Positions 45,804 through 54,490 of a stretch of 64,000 nt of DNA are shown piece after piece. How positions within the stretch are numbered: the stretch's first letter is position 1; each line of letters starts with the position of its first letter. Origin of the DNA: Paracoccaceae bacterium (GTDB taxonomy: Bacteria; Pseudomonadota; Alphaproteobacteria; Rhodobacterales; Rhodobacteraceae); contig JABURR010000047.1 in assembly GCA_014762635.1 (NCBI GenBank), positions 1 to 64,000 on the forward strand, in the 5' to 3' direction. The translations under genes and the position numbers were made by a program. A model generated the notes under the pieces. The model was not told where the DNA came from. It did no database searches and saw only the letters and a list, made by a program, of their open reading frames with translations.

Positions 45804-46670
45804 ATGCGTTGGATCGATATCAAAAGACGCCTCTACAGGGATCGGCGCCGCCTCGTCTTCGTGACCGGGATGGCGGCCATTGCGTTCTTCGTCGTGTTCC
45901 GCGGGATCGACCTGATCGTGCTCGGCCTGCCGCTGCCTATATTTGCGGCGCTGGTGGGCTCTGTCTTCGTATTCTCGTTGGAGCTCTTCGTCCTTCGCGT
46001 CATTCCGCACATCCGCTTTTCGGCTGAAATCCTGGCGGTCACCGGAACAACCGCCTTCTTCATGATCGCCCTCTGTCCACCAGCACGCCAACTCGCCCTG
46101 AATGAGCCCTCGCTGATGGCGATTCTGATCGCCCTGGCCACCTTCCTGCTCTATCAGCTTGTCTACGGGCGCTGGTCTGACCTGGTGCTGTCCAAGGTGA
46201 CGCAGACCGACCGGGCCACATCCGTCACCAGCCTCGACCTCGAGACCGTCTGGACCTCGTTCATCCCGATCCCGGGCAAGCCCGAATTTCACTATGACCG
46301 CACGGTGAAGGAAATCGTCGCTGACCCGTCGGACCCCGACGTGATCTACATGCACCACCACTTCCCCAGCGGTTGGCGCATGACCCGCCGCGTGTTCATC
46401 GACTATACCGAGCCGCTGAAATTCTACAAATGCCTCGTCAGCATCGAGGGGGCCCGCGACGGGCGTGAAGTTCCGCAGGTCATCACCCTGATCTTCGAGG
46501 AATATGACGGCAAGGTCTGCGTTCACATGCGGATCACCCGCTCGCATATGCCGCGCCGCAAGATCCTCATGCGCTGGATGGATGATTACGCGGGCCGTGT
46601 CCTCGATGACATCCTCTCACGGATCGAGATCCAGGCCGAAAAACACGAAGCTCAGGCCGGCAGGGGCTGA
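45804..46670 (+). CDS. orphan four-helix membrane protein with a soluble C-terminal domain
   Basis: A 288-aa protein. The N-terminus is basic (MRWIDIKRRLYRDRRRL), followed by four predicted membrane helices within residues 17-121. A soluble cytoplasmic domain of about 160 residues follows (LDLETVWTSFIPIPGKPEF ... VFIDYTEPLKFYKCLVSIEG ... DDYAGRVLDDILSRIE). The pattern of the second part loosely resembles an SRPBCC/START-like cavity, but I would not assign it. No ribosome site is obvious. Its 3' end overlaps the convergent Hint gene by 19 nt. Confidence 0.7.
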   Translation: MRWIDIKRRLYRDRRRLVFVTGMAAIAFFVVFRGIDLIVLGLPLPIFAALVGSVFVFSLELFVLRVIPHIRFSAEILAVTGTTAFFMIALCPPARQLALNEPSLMAILIALATFLLYQLVYGRWSDLVLSKVTQTDRATSVTSLDLETVWTSFIPIPGKPEFHYDRTVKEIVADPSDPDVIYMHHHFPSGWRMTRRVFIDYTEPLKFYKCLVSIEGARDGREVPQVITLIFEEYDGKVCVHMRITRSHMPRRKILMRWMDDYAGRVLDDILSRIEIQAEKHEAQAGRG

Positions 46671-47716
46671 GCATCCGACCGGGTCGCCGCCGCAACCCTC
46701 GCCGCCAGCAATCGACCTTCTTCCGCCTTCAGGCTCGGCAGAGCGTCGGGCCGTCCGATCATCGCATCCCCCCCATGGGCGGCAATCACCGCCTGCAGGG
46801 CGCGCCGCATCTCCGGGTTAAGCCGCGACATCGCATAGGCGCCCGGCTGGTAACTCTCCGAGGCAAGGCCGTTGGACACGAGCAACTCGTGATCTTCCAG
46901 CAGCAGGTGATGATAGACCACCTCCCCCGTGGGCGCCCCCGAGCGCGCAAGCGCCCCGAGCAGGTGCTTGGCCGCAACCAGGACCCGCGGCGCCCCGAAC
47001 AGCATCTCCGGGACGGCTCCTTCGATCACCACCCGATGCTGAGCCGAGACCGAAAGATCGCGTTCGGGCAGTCGCGGCGCCAGGGCTCCGGCCGGGATCG
47101 TCACCGGCCATTGCTCGGGATGGTCGCGCAGACGCTCCCGCGATAGCCGCGTAAGACCCGTCCAGATCAGCGGTTTCGCCGCGCCCGAGGCCGTCAGCAC
47201 CATATCCCCCGCCGCAAGATCCTCGACCGGGCGCTCTCCATCTGGCGTGGCGATCATCGTACCCGAACAGAAACAGATCAGGACCGGGTCGACCGGCATA
47301 TCGTTGAAATTGTCAATTGAATGGGCGCCGTTCGGAAAGGCCTCCATGATCGTGAAGGTGCCTGTCCCATCGGTCAGGAAGAAGAAGCGCTGCGTTTCTC
47401 CCACCGCCGGGTAGTCGACGACCGAGATGACAATGATCTCCTTCCCCCGTATGTCCGCCCCCGCGACATTGCTCAGCTTGTTTGTAAGCGGCAAGGTTCC
47501 AACAAACTGGACCGAAAAGTCATAGCTTGTCCCGCCGATGATCACCGAGGTGTTCGTGTCGATCCCGCCGCCATTGTAGTCCAGCTTCACATCGCCGGTC
47601 GCGCCGCTGTCGAAGGTCAATTGCGTGGTCGGCGTGGTATTGGTGCCCTCAACGTTCAGCGCGGGGTTGTTCGCCCCGCTATTGTCGCCTCGCGCCCAGA
47701 AACTGATCGTGGTCAT
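46652..47716 (-). CDS. Hint-domain (hedgehog/intein-type) protein
   Basis: A 354-aa protein. Residues 1-145 form a beta-rich N-terminal domain rich in G, N and T. A Hint domain starts at the cysteine C150 in FCSGTMIATPDGERPVEDLAAGD, the standard form in Rhodobacteraceae, and includes SVSAQHRVVIEG as the block B histidine segment. The C-terminal 100 residues follow the Hint fold. The intein-type C-terminal Asn plus nucleophile is not seen, so cleavage or cross-linking rather than splicing is more likely (inference). It has no signal peptide; export through a type I system is a common suggestion for such proteins. Confidence 0.85.
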   Translation of the reverse strand: MTTISFWARGDNSGANNPALNVEGTNTTPTTQLTFDSGATGDVKLDYNGGGIDTNTSVIIGGTSYDFSVQFVGTLPLTNKLSNVAGADIRGKEIIVISVVDYPAVGETQRFFFLTDGTGTFTIMEAFPNGAHSIDNFNDMPVDPVLICFCSGTMIATPDGERPVEDLAAGDMVLTASGAAKPLIWTGLTRLSRERLRDHPEQWPVTIPAGALAPRLPERDLSVSAQHRVVIEGAVPEMLFGAPRVLVAAKHLLGALARSGAPTGEVVYHHLLLEDHELLVSNGLASESYQPGAYAMSRLNPEMRRALQAVIAAHGGDAMIGRPDALPSLKAEEGRLLAARVAAATRSDAQPLPA

Positions 47717-47982
47717 CGCATACCCTTTCGCCGTCGCGGCGATCCTGCCTTGGGAAAAAGGTTATCCGATGGCGCAGTTCCGGGCAATTCCCACGACAGG
47801 GCGTTTCGGAAATCGCCCGATAACCCGGGGCAGGTCTCTCGGCTGCCAAGAGTGGTATCCCCGCAACATCGGCTTCTCCATTCAGGCCAAACGAGGCCGC
47901 CGCCTTGCATGACGCCGATCACGCGTGATCCTGCGTCTGAGGGGGTGACGTCTTTTGATCAGACCCAGAAGGAGAAAACCCG

Positions 47983-48537
47983 ATGATCTTCAACAGACTA
48001 CCAGCGATGGCGCTTGTCCTAGCCACCCTGCTGGCCAGCCCCGCATCCGCCCAGTTCTTCGGCTGGGGCGGCGGCTATGTCGGCGGCAGCGTCGGCTCGA
48101 CCAGCTTCGAAGAGGCATCCGGCAGTCCGGTCGGCGAAGGCGCGTCCATTGCCCTTCACGGCGGCTTCAACGTCGCGGTCATCCCGAACGTGGTCTTCGG
48201 CGGTGAGCTGTCGCTATCGCCCACGGTGCTGGAGGATTCGACGACGCCGTCCGAGACCTTCGGCTACATGACTACGCTGAGAGCGCGGGCCGGTTTCACG
48301 ATGGACAACATCCTGATCTACGGCGCCTTGGGCTATGCTGCTGCGGTCTACGACAACGGTCTGGGTACGGACGCCGGAAACGGAACGATGTACGCCTACG
48401 GGGCGGAGTACAAGTTCACCCCGCTGACCAGTGTGCGACTCGAGGTATCCCATACCAAGATCGACGACTTCGTAGCCCTGCCGACTACCTCCTTCGAAAC
48501 AGACACGATTTCGCTGGGCGCCTCGCTCCACTTCTAG
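47983..48537 (+). CDS. small outer membrane beta-barrel protein
   Basis: A 184-aa protein with a signal peptide (residues 1-23, ending ASA before QFFGW), followed by alternating strands such as GGYVGGSVGSTSF and LRARAGFTMDNILIYGALGYAAAVY. It ends in phenylalanine (LGASLHF), the mark of an outer membrane barrel. The pattern resembles the Omp25/OmpA-like porin family with eight strands. GAAGGAGAA precedes the ATG. It is divergent from the Hint gene with a 266-bp gap. Confidence 0.85.
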   Translation: MIFNRLPAMALVLATLLASPASAQFFGWGGGYVGGSVGSTSFEEASGSPVGEGASIALHGGFNVAVIPNVVFGGELSLSPTVLEDSTTPSETFGYMTTLRARAGFTMDNILIYGALGYAAAVYDNGLGTDAGNGTMYAYGAEYKFTPLTSVRLEVSHTKIDDFVALPTTSFETDTISLGASLHF

Positions 48538-48582
48538 GCCCACGGGCTCGCCTACCGACTCTGCAAAGGCAGAAACGCGAAA

Positions 48583-48617
48583 AGAGTGCCGCCGAAACCC
48601 GGCGGCACTTTCCTTTC
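48583..48617 (+). terminator. terminator after the first beta-barrel gene
   Basis: Ten-base arms AGTGCCGCCG (48585-48594) and CGGCGGCACT (48600-48609) around AAACC, extended by two weaker pairs, are followed by TTCCTTTC. Confidence 0.8.
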
Positions 48618-48792
48618 GGGTCGCCCGGTCGCGCTATGCGGACAGGCGAACGATCTCGGGCAACCTGACATGGTGGCAAGTCCGGAAATCCGTGAGGCGA
48701 AACCTCGACTTGGGGCCCTCCGGTCATCTTTCCCTGACTGTGTCGGGACCAACAGCCCCACTAGCCTTCATGCATACGAGGGAGGATGGCAG

Positions 48793-49425
48793 ATGGTCAG
48801 GCATTTCCGATTTGTTCTGGCGGTGGCCCTCGGCGGCCTCGCCCCGATGGCGACCCTGGCGCAGTCCCGCGCGGGGGGTGACAACTACGTCTACGTTGGC
48901 ATCAGCCATGCCGCCCACGAGTTCGACTATTCCGAAACCCCCTATTTCTCGGACGTGACGACCACCGGCAGCGGTGCGGGCGAGGCGTTCGGCCTCTACG
49001 GCGGCGCGCTGGGGTTCTTTCCGATGCCGGAAACCGGGAACCAGGTCCGGCTGGCGATGGGGGTGGAGCTTCAATACACCCCCAACGCCCTGTCCTTCGA
49101 CAGCGGCTCCAATGCGTATTTCGGACCGGAAGTCGCCCTGCTGTTTCGATTGGGGGTCGAGTGGCGCAACATCCTGCTCTACGCCAGCCTTGGGGAGGGG
49201 ATGGCCGACGCCCGCGGCGCCTCGGAATCCTACCTCGTCAGCGGCGGGTTCCGGGCCGTGGGACTGGAATACAACCTTCCCGGCGGGCTCAGCGCCCGTG
49301 TCGAGGCCGCCTCGCACAGCTACAGCAACAGCCAGAACATGTTCCTCTGCATCTTTTGCACACCACCGCCCGACCTTAGGGTCTCGGGCGAGCGGGTCAC
49401 GGCGGGGCTGTCCTACCGGTTCTGA
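48793..49425 (+). CDS. second small outer membrane beta-barrel protein
   Basis: A 210-aa protein with a signal peptide (MVRHFRFVLAVALGGLAPMATLAQS) and a barrel-like mature part with alternating hydrophobic strands (LLFRLGVEWRNILLYASLGEG) and C-terminal LSYRF. I chose the ATG at 48793 because GGAGGAT lies 6 nt upstream; longer frames bury the signal peptide. A loop near the C-terminus has two cysteines (MFLCIFCTPPP). It lies 255 bp after the first barrel gene and is separated from it by a terminator. Both may be surface or porin-like proteins; the function is unknown. Confidence 0.8.
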   Translation: MVRHFRFVLAVALGGLAPMATLAQSRAGGDNYVYVGISHAAHEFDYSETPYFSDVTTTGSGAGEAFGLYGGALGFFPMPETGNQVRLAMGVELQYTPNALSFDSGSNAYFGPEVALLFRLGVEWRNILLYASLGEGMADARGASESYLVSGGFRAVGLEYNLPGGLSARVEAASHSYSNSQNMFLCIFCTPPPDLRVSGERVTAGLSYRF

Positions 49426-49429
49426 GGGG

Positions 49430-50557
49430 TCAGATCGGCTCGATATCCCCATCCGCCCTTTGCGCATGGAACTCCGCCTCGAAGGCGTCGAACCGGCCTT
49501 CCGCGATCGCGTCGCGCAGGCCCTGCATCAACTCTTGGTAATAATGCAGGTTGTGCCAGGTCAGCAGCATGGAGGAGATGATCTCTCCGGCGCGGAAGAC
49601 GTGGTGCAGGTAGGCGCGCGAATAGTTCCGGCAGGCGGGGCAAGCGCAGTGCTCGTCCAGCGGGCGCGGGTCGTCCATGTGGCGGGCGTTCTTGATGTTG
49701 ACCACGCCGCGCCGGGTAAAGGCCTGCCCCGTTCGGCCGGAACGCGACGGCAGCACGCAATCCATCATGTCGATGCCGCGTTTGACGGCGCCGACGATAT
49801 CGTCGGGTTTGCCCACCCCCATCAGGTAGCGCGGCTTGTCCTCGGGCAGGAATCCCGGCGCATAGTCGAGGCAGCCGAACATCGCCTCCTGCCCCTCGCC
49901 TACGGCAAGGCCGCCCACGGCGTAGCCCTCAAAGCCGATCTGCTTCAGCGCCTCGGCGCTTTCCTCGCGCAGGTCACGCTCCAGCCCGCCCTGCATGATC
50001 CCGAAGAGCGCGTGTCCGGGCCGGTCACCAAACGCATCGCGCGAGCGTTGCGCCCAGCGCATCGACAGCCGCATGGACTCGGCGATCCGGTCGCGGTCGG
50101 CGGGCAGCGCGGGGCATTCATCGAAGGCCATCACGATGTCCGAGCCCAACAGCCGCTGGATCTCCATCGAGCGTTCGGGCGTCAGCGTGTGGCGCGAGCC
50201 GTCGATATGGCTGCGGAAGGTCACGCCCTCTTCGGTCAGCTTGCGCAGCTCGGCGAGGCTCATCACCTGGAACCCGCCCGAGTCCGTCAGGATCGGCCGC
50301 TCCCAGTTCATGAAGCGGTGCAACCCGCCCAGCCGCTCGATCCGCTCGGCGGTGGGGCGCAGCATCAGGTGATAGGTATTGCCCAGCAAGATGTCGGCGC
50401 CCGTCGCGCGGACACTTTCGGGCATCATCGCCTTCACCGTCGCCGCCGTGCCCACGGGCATGAAGGCAGGCGTGCGGATCTCACCGCGCGGGGTAGAGAT
50501 CACACCGGTCCGCGCCGCGCCATCGGTGCCGAGAATCTTGTAGGAAAACGTGCTCAT
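49430..50557 (-). CDS. tgt: queuine tRNA-ribosyltransferase (tRNA-guanine transglycosylase)
   Basis: Exchanges guanine 34 for preQ1 in tRNAs with GUN anticodons, such as the tRNA-Asp encoded at 41,115-41,397. The 375-aa product has the catalytic aspartate in [13 protein letters not shown], the nucleophile region [14 protein letters not shown] and the zinc site [17 protein letters not shown]. The start is [13 protein letters not shown] at 50557. It is convergent with the second barrel gene, 4 bp apart. Confidence 0.97.
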   Translation of the reverse strand: MSTFSYKILGTDGAARTGVISTPRGEIRTPAFMPVGTAATVKAMMPESVRATGADILLGNTYHLMLRPTAERIERLGGLHRFMNWERPILTDSGGFQVMSLAELRKLTEEGVTFRSHIDGSRHTLTPERSMEIQRLLGSDIVMAFDECPALPADRDRIAESMRLSMRWAQRSRDAFGDRPGHALFGIMQGGLERDLREESAEALKQIGFEGYAVGGLAVGEGQEAMFGCLDYAPGFLPEDKPRYLMGVGKPDDIVGAVKRGIDMMDCVLPSRSGRTGQAFTRRGVVNIKNARHMDDPRPLDEHCACPACRNYSRAYLHHVFRAGEIISSMLLTWHNLHYYQELMQGLRDAIAEGRFDAFEAEFHAQRADGDIEPI

Positions 50558-50609
50558 CGCGCGGTGATTAGCCCCATGCCGCGCGCAAGGGCAAGCCCCG
50601 ACGCCAGGT

Positions 50610-51458
50610 TCAGGCCGGGCCGGTGGCCGAAAAGAGGTTCATCACCGCCGGGATACGCACCTCGCCGCCGGTCTCGTAGCCGCGAAAGACATCGGCGATA
50701 TCCGCCTCGATCGCCGCGATCTGGGCGGCATCGGCCTGGTAGACCGAGATCAACCGCACCGCCGGGCCAAGCCGCGTTGCCAACCGGGCCACATCTTCAG
50801 GGCTTCCCTCCGGCGTCAGGTGAAGCGCCACCGGGTCACAGCGAACCTCCCAACCCGCGCGGGTCAGCATATCGCAAACCCGGACCTCATCCCCGAAGGC
50901 CAGCGCGCCCGGGGCATCGGGGTTGGTGGGCTCATCCCCCAGATGCGACACCGCGACCTGGCGGGGAAGCGAGAACCAAGGGTTGTCCTCCCCCCGCCGC
51001 CAGCAGATCAGCGCCATGGTCCCACCGGGCGCAACCGCGGCGCGGATATTGGCGCAGGCCGCCACCGGGTCTTCGAAGAACATCGACCCGAGACGCGAGA
51101 TCACCCGGTCGAAGCAGGCCGAACCCAGATCATCAACCTGCGCATCCGCGCAAAGATACGAGATCGGCGCGGCTTCCCCGCCCGCCTGCACGGAACGCGC
51201 ATGTGCCAGCAGCGGCTCGGAGATATCGACGCCGGTTACCCGCCCCCCTGCCCCGGCCATGCGCGCCGCCTCGCGGGTCGTCGCACCGGTGCCGCATCCC
51301 AGGTCGAGCACCCGGCTTCCCGCACTGATCCCCGACCGCGCCATCAGCGTCTCGGTCACCTCGCGCTGCATCACTTCCAGCTGTTGGTCGTAGCGGACCC
51401 ATTTCGCCCCGCTGGCCGAGTTCCAATAGGCGCGCTGGTCGGCATTGACGTCAGCCAT
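50610..51458 (-). CDS. class I SAM-dependent methyltransferase
   Basis: A 282-aa methyltransferase with the SAM-binding motif [15 protein letters not shown], followed by [15 protein letters not shown] (acidic residue binding the ribose) and [16 protein letters not shown]. The fold is of the UbiE/Coq5-like group, and the substrate is unknown. The ATG at 51458 follows GGAGACGG. Its leader and start codon lie at the edge of the first copy of the 0.33-kb direct repeat and are exactly repeated before the 84-aa gene at 52,871. Confidence 0.9.
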   Translation of the reverse strand: MADVNADQRAYWNSASGAKWVRYDQQLEVMQREVTETLMARSGISAGSRVLDLGCGTGATTREAARMAGAGGRVTGVDISEPLLAHARSVQAGGEAAPISYLCADAQVDDLGSACFDRVISRLGSMFFEDPVAACANIRAAVAPGGTMALICWRRGEDNPWFSLPRQVAVSHLGDEPTNPDAPGALAFGDEVRVCDMLTRAGWEVRCDPVALHLTPEGSPEDVARLATRLGPAVRLISVYQADAAQIAAIEADIADVFRGYETGGEVRIPAVMNLFSATGPA

Positions 51459-51776
51459 GATCCGTCTCCGTTGCAGAAATTGCACAGGCGGCGGATGCTG
51501 CGCGCGCGGCCTGTGGCATGTGACCCTTGCCTCTCATATATCGCGGCCAGACAACTGGCGAATCTTTCCATGACCGATACTGAACAAATGCCCTTCCGGC
51601 TTGGCTGGGAGGAATGGGTGGCGCTTCCGGGGCTGAAGGCGAAGGTGGATACCGGCGCGCGGACCTCGGCGCTGCACGCCTCCGAGATCGAGCCCTTTGG
51701 CCCGGCAAGCCGCCCCCGCGTCCGCTTCCTGGTGCATCCGGTGCCTGGGCGCACGGACGTGGCGATCCCCTGCTCG
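51454..51776. repeat. direct repeat copy 1 (323 bp)
   Basis: This block contains the methyltransferase start codon and leader, the divergent intergenic region (51459-51569) and the first 207 nt of the RimB-RimK gene. By eye it is identical to 52867-53204 except that it lacks 15 bp present there at 53048-53062. Similarity stops abruptly at both ends. Confidence 0.92.
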
Positions 51777-51827
51777 ACCACCGAACCGTCCGCCGCCGTA
51801 ACCACCTTGCCGATCCGGCGTTGGTGA
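51570..51827 (+). pseudogene. truncated 5' copy of the RimB-RimK fusion gene
   Basis: The frame starts [21 protein letters not shown] as in the full gene at 52983 and continues to VAIPCS (51776). It then switches to unrelated sequence and stops after 16 foreign residues, 85 codons in all. The five residues LGLPA are missing by an in-frame 15-bp deletion. Only the start of the protease-like domain remains, so it is almost certainly non-functional, though it still has the duplicated promoter and could be expressed. Confidence 0.85.
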
Positions 51828-51860
51828 ACTTGGCTGGCGCGGATTGGCGGTGCGTCGTTT

Positions 51861-52610
51861 CTATTGGTATTGCGGGCCGGAGTCCGTGTAGATCGCGCAG
51901 CGGTCTACCTTGCGGTGAACGAAGTAATCCTCGACCGGGATGCCGATCTTCTCGATGTATTCGCAGACGATGTTTCGGTTGAAACGATCCCTGACCAGCC
52001 TGTTCTCGTAATATTCGAGGTTTTCCCAAGGCAACGGTTCACCGGATTGGCGAAACTTGTACCGGACCGGCTTGCCCTCGGCCTGATTGTCGTAGTCTAG
52101 CCAAGCCTCGATAGCTCGTCCGGGGTTCCAGATCGAGTGCAGGCTCGGATCGAAGACAGACATGGAATTGTAAAATGCCTTTTGAGGATCGCCATCTGGA
52201 AATGCGATATCGCTGCGAAACTCCATCGTTCGCAGACCAGCATCACGATGTATCTCAAGCGATCCAAAGACGCAGTGTATGTTTGCCTCAGGCCCCTCGA
52301 TCACGGTCAGGCCGCTGGTGCCGACGGGTTTTGACACACGCACTGCACCGAAGGGAAACCCCTTCGTCCATTCCGGGTTCGCTTTGAAATATCGCTGATG
52401 CACATAGGCGATCGCCGGGGTGCGAAAGAGATCGATGCCCTCTCTTTTGATGAAAGGCTGGATCAGATAGGGAAAATAATCATCGACAGGCCTGGCGTTC
52501 CATCCGTCGAAGTAGCCGTCGTAGAATTTGATCACGTCTTCATATTCTGCCTCGACAATCAGGATTTCCAGTCGCGGCAAATGCGGCAGGCATGTGTTTG
52601 CAGGTTTCAT
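51861..52610 (-). CDS. cassette protein of unknown function (249 aa)
   Basis: A soluble 249-aa protein starting MKPANTCLPHLPRLEILIVEAEY. It is acidic, rich in aromatic residues (DVIKFYDGYFDGWNARPVDDYF) and has no signal peptide, membrane helix or motif I can place. The ATG at 52610 has a strong GGAGGTGA site 6 nt upstream; the TGA stop of the 84-aa gene lies inside that site, so the two are coupled. GC content and codon use are visibly lower-GC than the flanking genes, a sign of transfer. It lies entirely between the two direct repeats. Confidence 0.75.
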   Translation of the reverse strand: MKPANTCLPHLPRLEILIVEAEYEDVIKFYDGYFDGWNARPVDDYFPYLIQPFIKREGIDLFRTPAIAYVHQRYFKANPEWTKGFPFGAVRVSKPVGTSGLTVIEGPEANIHCVFGSLEIHRDAGLRTMEFRSDIAFPDGDPQKAFYNSMSVFDPSLHSIWNPGRAIEAWLDYDNQAEGKPVRYKFRQSGEPLPWENLEYYENRLVRDRFNRNIVCEYIEKIGIPVEDYFVHRKVDRCAIYTDSGPQYQ

Positions 52611-52616
52611 GTCAAC

Positions 52617-52871
52617 TCACCTCCGAGCCCGGCCGATCTGCCAGCCCAAATATGCCGCACCTTCGCCCGCGGCCTCGGCCCCCCGCAGCATGACCATGCC
52701 CTTCATGAAATTGAAAGATGCCATGCCTAGCCTGAAGAATTCTTCCAGCATATGATGAGTGCGGCCAAGGAAGTGATATTGCAGGTCGGGCTGACAGGTG
52801 CTGATCTGGCGTTCTTCTCTATTGACCTGACGCTGGTTGACGCGGATCGACAGCAGATCGATCGCCGCCAT
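52617..52871 (-). CDS. cassette protein of unknown function (84 aa), start codon inside the repeat
   Basis: An 84-aa product, [21 protein letters not shown]... ending [14 protein letters not shown]. Its ATG, first GC bases, ribosome site (GGAGACGG) and leader are those of the methyltransferase gene copied in repeat copy 2. Only the coding part from the second codon on is unique. The stop overlaps the ribosome site of the 249-aa gene. There are 84 codons with no stop in a lower-GC sequence, a weak argument for coding. The C-terminal half is hydrophobic ([15 protein letters not shown]), possibly one membrane-associated helix. No family is recognised. Confidence 0.55.
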   Translation of the reverse strand: MAAIDLLSIRVNQRQVNREERQISTCQPDLQYHFLGRTHHMLEEFFRLGMASFNFMKGMVMLRGAEAAGEGAAYLGWQIGRARR

Positions 52872-53204
52872 GATCCGTCTCCGTTGCAGAAATTGCACAG
52901 GCGGCGGATGCTGCGCGCGCGGCCTGTGGCATGTGACCCTTGCCTCTCATATATCGCGGCCAGACAACTGGCGAATCTTTCCATGACCGATACTGAACAA
53001 ATGCCCTTCCGGCTTGGCTGGGAGGAATGGGTGGCGCTTCCGGGGCTCGGGCTTCCGGCGCTGAAGGCGAAGGTGGATACCGGCGCGCGGACCTCGGCGC
53101 TGCACGCCTCCGAGATCGAGCCCTTTGGCCCGGCAAGCCGCCCCCGCGTCCGCTTCCTGGTGCATCCGGTGCCTGGGCGCACGGACGTGGCGATCCCCTG
53201 CTCG
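52867..53204. repeat. direct repeat copy 2 (338 bp)
   Basis: The second copy is 15 bp longer than copy 1. It begins 2 bp before the ATG of the divergent gene and ends inside the RimB-RimK gene. The 15 bp (53048-53062) encode LGLPA, which fits the usual family sequence ahead of [11 protein letters not shown]. This copy is therefore the parental form, and copy 1 has lost the segment, probably by slippage between CTTCCGG repeats. Confidence 0.92.
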
Positions 53205-54386
53205 GCCGAGGTGACGGACCGGCGCGAGGTGACCAGCTCCAACGGTGAATCCGAGTGGCGCTATGTCATCACGTCCGAAATCGAGATCGGCGGCCGTCGC
53301 TGGCCCATCGAGCTGACGCTGACCGACCGGGGCAGCATGGCCTACCGGATGTTGCTGGGCCGCCAGGCCCTGGGCGAGGATATCGTCGTGGCCCCCGGCG
53401 ACAGTTTCTGTCAGCCGCAGCTTGGCTACGACGTCTACCACTCCTCGGACCTGCGCAGCGCCCAACCAGACCGCGCCCTGCGCATCGCGGTCCTCTCGCG
53501 CGAGGCGCATAGCTATTCGACCCGGCGCCTGGTCAGCGAAGGCGAAAAGCGTGGCCACGTGGTCGAGGTGATCGACACCACCCGCTGCTACATGGCGATC
53601 GACGCAATCGCGCCGGGCGTCCATTACGATGGCAAGCGCCTGCCCCGCTATGACGCGGTGATCCCGCGCATCGGCGCATCGGTCACCACCTATGGCACCG
53701 CCGTGATCCGCCAGTTCGAGACTATCGGCACCTATTGCGTGAACGGCTCGGATGGGATCATCGCCAGCCGCGACAAGCTGCAGGCGCATCAGATCCTCGC
53801 CCGCCACGGGATCGGGATGCCCACCACCGCCTTTGCCTATTCACCCAAGGATACCGACAACCTGATCGGTCTTGTGGGGGGCGCGCCGCTGATCCTGAAA
53901 CTGCTGGAATCGACGCAAGGAAAAGGCGTCGTGCTGGCCGAGACCAAGAAGGCCGCGCAATCGGTGATCTCGGCCTTCCGGGGGCTGAAGGCCAGTTTCC
54001 TGGTGCAGCATTTCGTCAAGGAAGCCGCCGGAGAAGACATCCGCTGCCTTGTCATCGGCGGCAAGGTCGTGGGCGCCATGCGCCGGGTCGCGGCCCCGGG
54101 GGAGTTCCGCTCGAACCTGCACCAGGGCGGCACGGCGGAACCCGTGCGCATCACCAAGGAAGAACGCGACACCGCGATCCGCGCCGCGCGGGCGTTTCGG
54201 CTGAACCTTGCGGGCGTGGACCTGCTGCGATCCGAGGACGGGCCGAAGGTGCTGGAGGTGAACTCCTCACCGGGTTTTGAGGGGATCGAGACCTCCTCGC
54301 GCAAGAACATCGCCGGGCTGCTCTATGGCGAGATCGAGAAGAAGGTCCGCCCCGCCCCGGTGCGGAAACCGAGGAAGGGGAAGTGA
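52983..54386 (+). CDS. RimB-like protease domain fused to RimK-type ATP-grasp ligase
   Basis: A 467-aa fusion. Residues 10-155 are an ATP-dependent zinc protease/RimB-type domain (PF05618), a retropepsin-like fold with the motif [15 protein letters not shown] (DTGA at 32-35). Residues 170-455 are a RimK-type ATP-grasp ligase with the ATP-binding segments [39 protein letters not shown] and the metal-binding [14 protein letters not shown]. RimK adds glutamates to the C-terminus of ribosomal protein S6, and RimB-type proteases modulate such modification; here both are in one chain. The ATG at 52983 lies inside repeat copy 2. Confidence 0.9.
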   Translation: MTDTEQMPFRLGWEEWVALPGLGLPALKAKVDTGARTSALHASEIEPFGPASRPRVRFLVHPVPGRTDVAIPCSAEVTDRREVTSSNGESEWRYVITSEIEIGGRRWPIELTLTDRGSMAYRMLLGRQALGEDIVVAPGDSFCQPQLGYDVYHSSDLRSAQPDRALRIAVLSREAHSYSTRRLVSEGEKRGHVVEVIDTTRCYMAIDAIAPGVHYDGKRLPRYDAVIPRIGASVTTYGTAVIRQFETIGTYCVNGSDGIIASRDKLQAHQILARHGIGMPTTAFAYSPKDTDNLIGLVGGAPLILKLLESTQGKGVVLAETKKAAQSVISAFRGLKASFLVQHFVKEAAGEDIRCLVIGGKVVGAMRRVAAPGEFRSNLHQGGTAEPVRITKEERDTAIRAARAFRLNLAGVDLLRSEDGPKVLEVNSSPGFEGIETSSRKNIAGLLYGEIEKKVRPAPVRKPRKGK

Positions 54387-54490
54387 GCGGCCCCAAGTAT
54401 GAAAAGGGAGGCAAGCAGAAGAAATTCTTTCCGCTTGAGTTCGAGAGCCTGCGAGGTGTGGCTGGCCCCAATGAGGCCAGCCATCGCGAG

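Noticed and set aside
46652-47716. Intein inside a host protein
   Set aside because: The Hint domain lacks the C-terminal Asn plus nucleophile and no conserved extein is split.
51454-53204. Composite transposon with direct-repeat ends
   Set aside because: No transposase, terminal inverted repeats or target-site duplication; the repeats are host gene sequence.
52727-53242. Minus-strand open frame across repeat copy 2 and the RimB-RimK start
   Set aside because: It runs antisense through a certain gene and through the duplicated promoter. The repeat alone explains why the same frame appears at 51,371-51,805.
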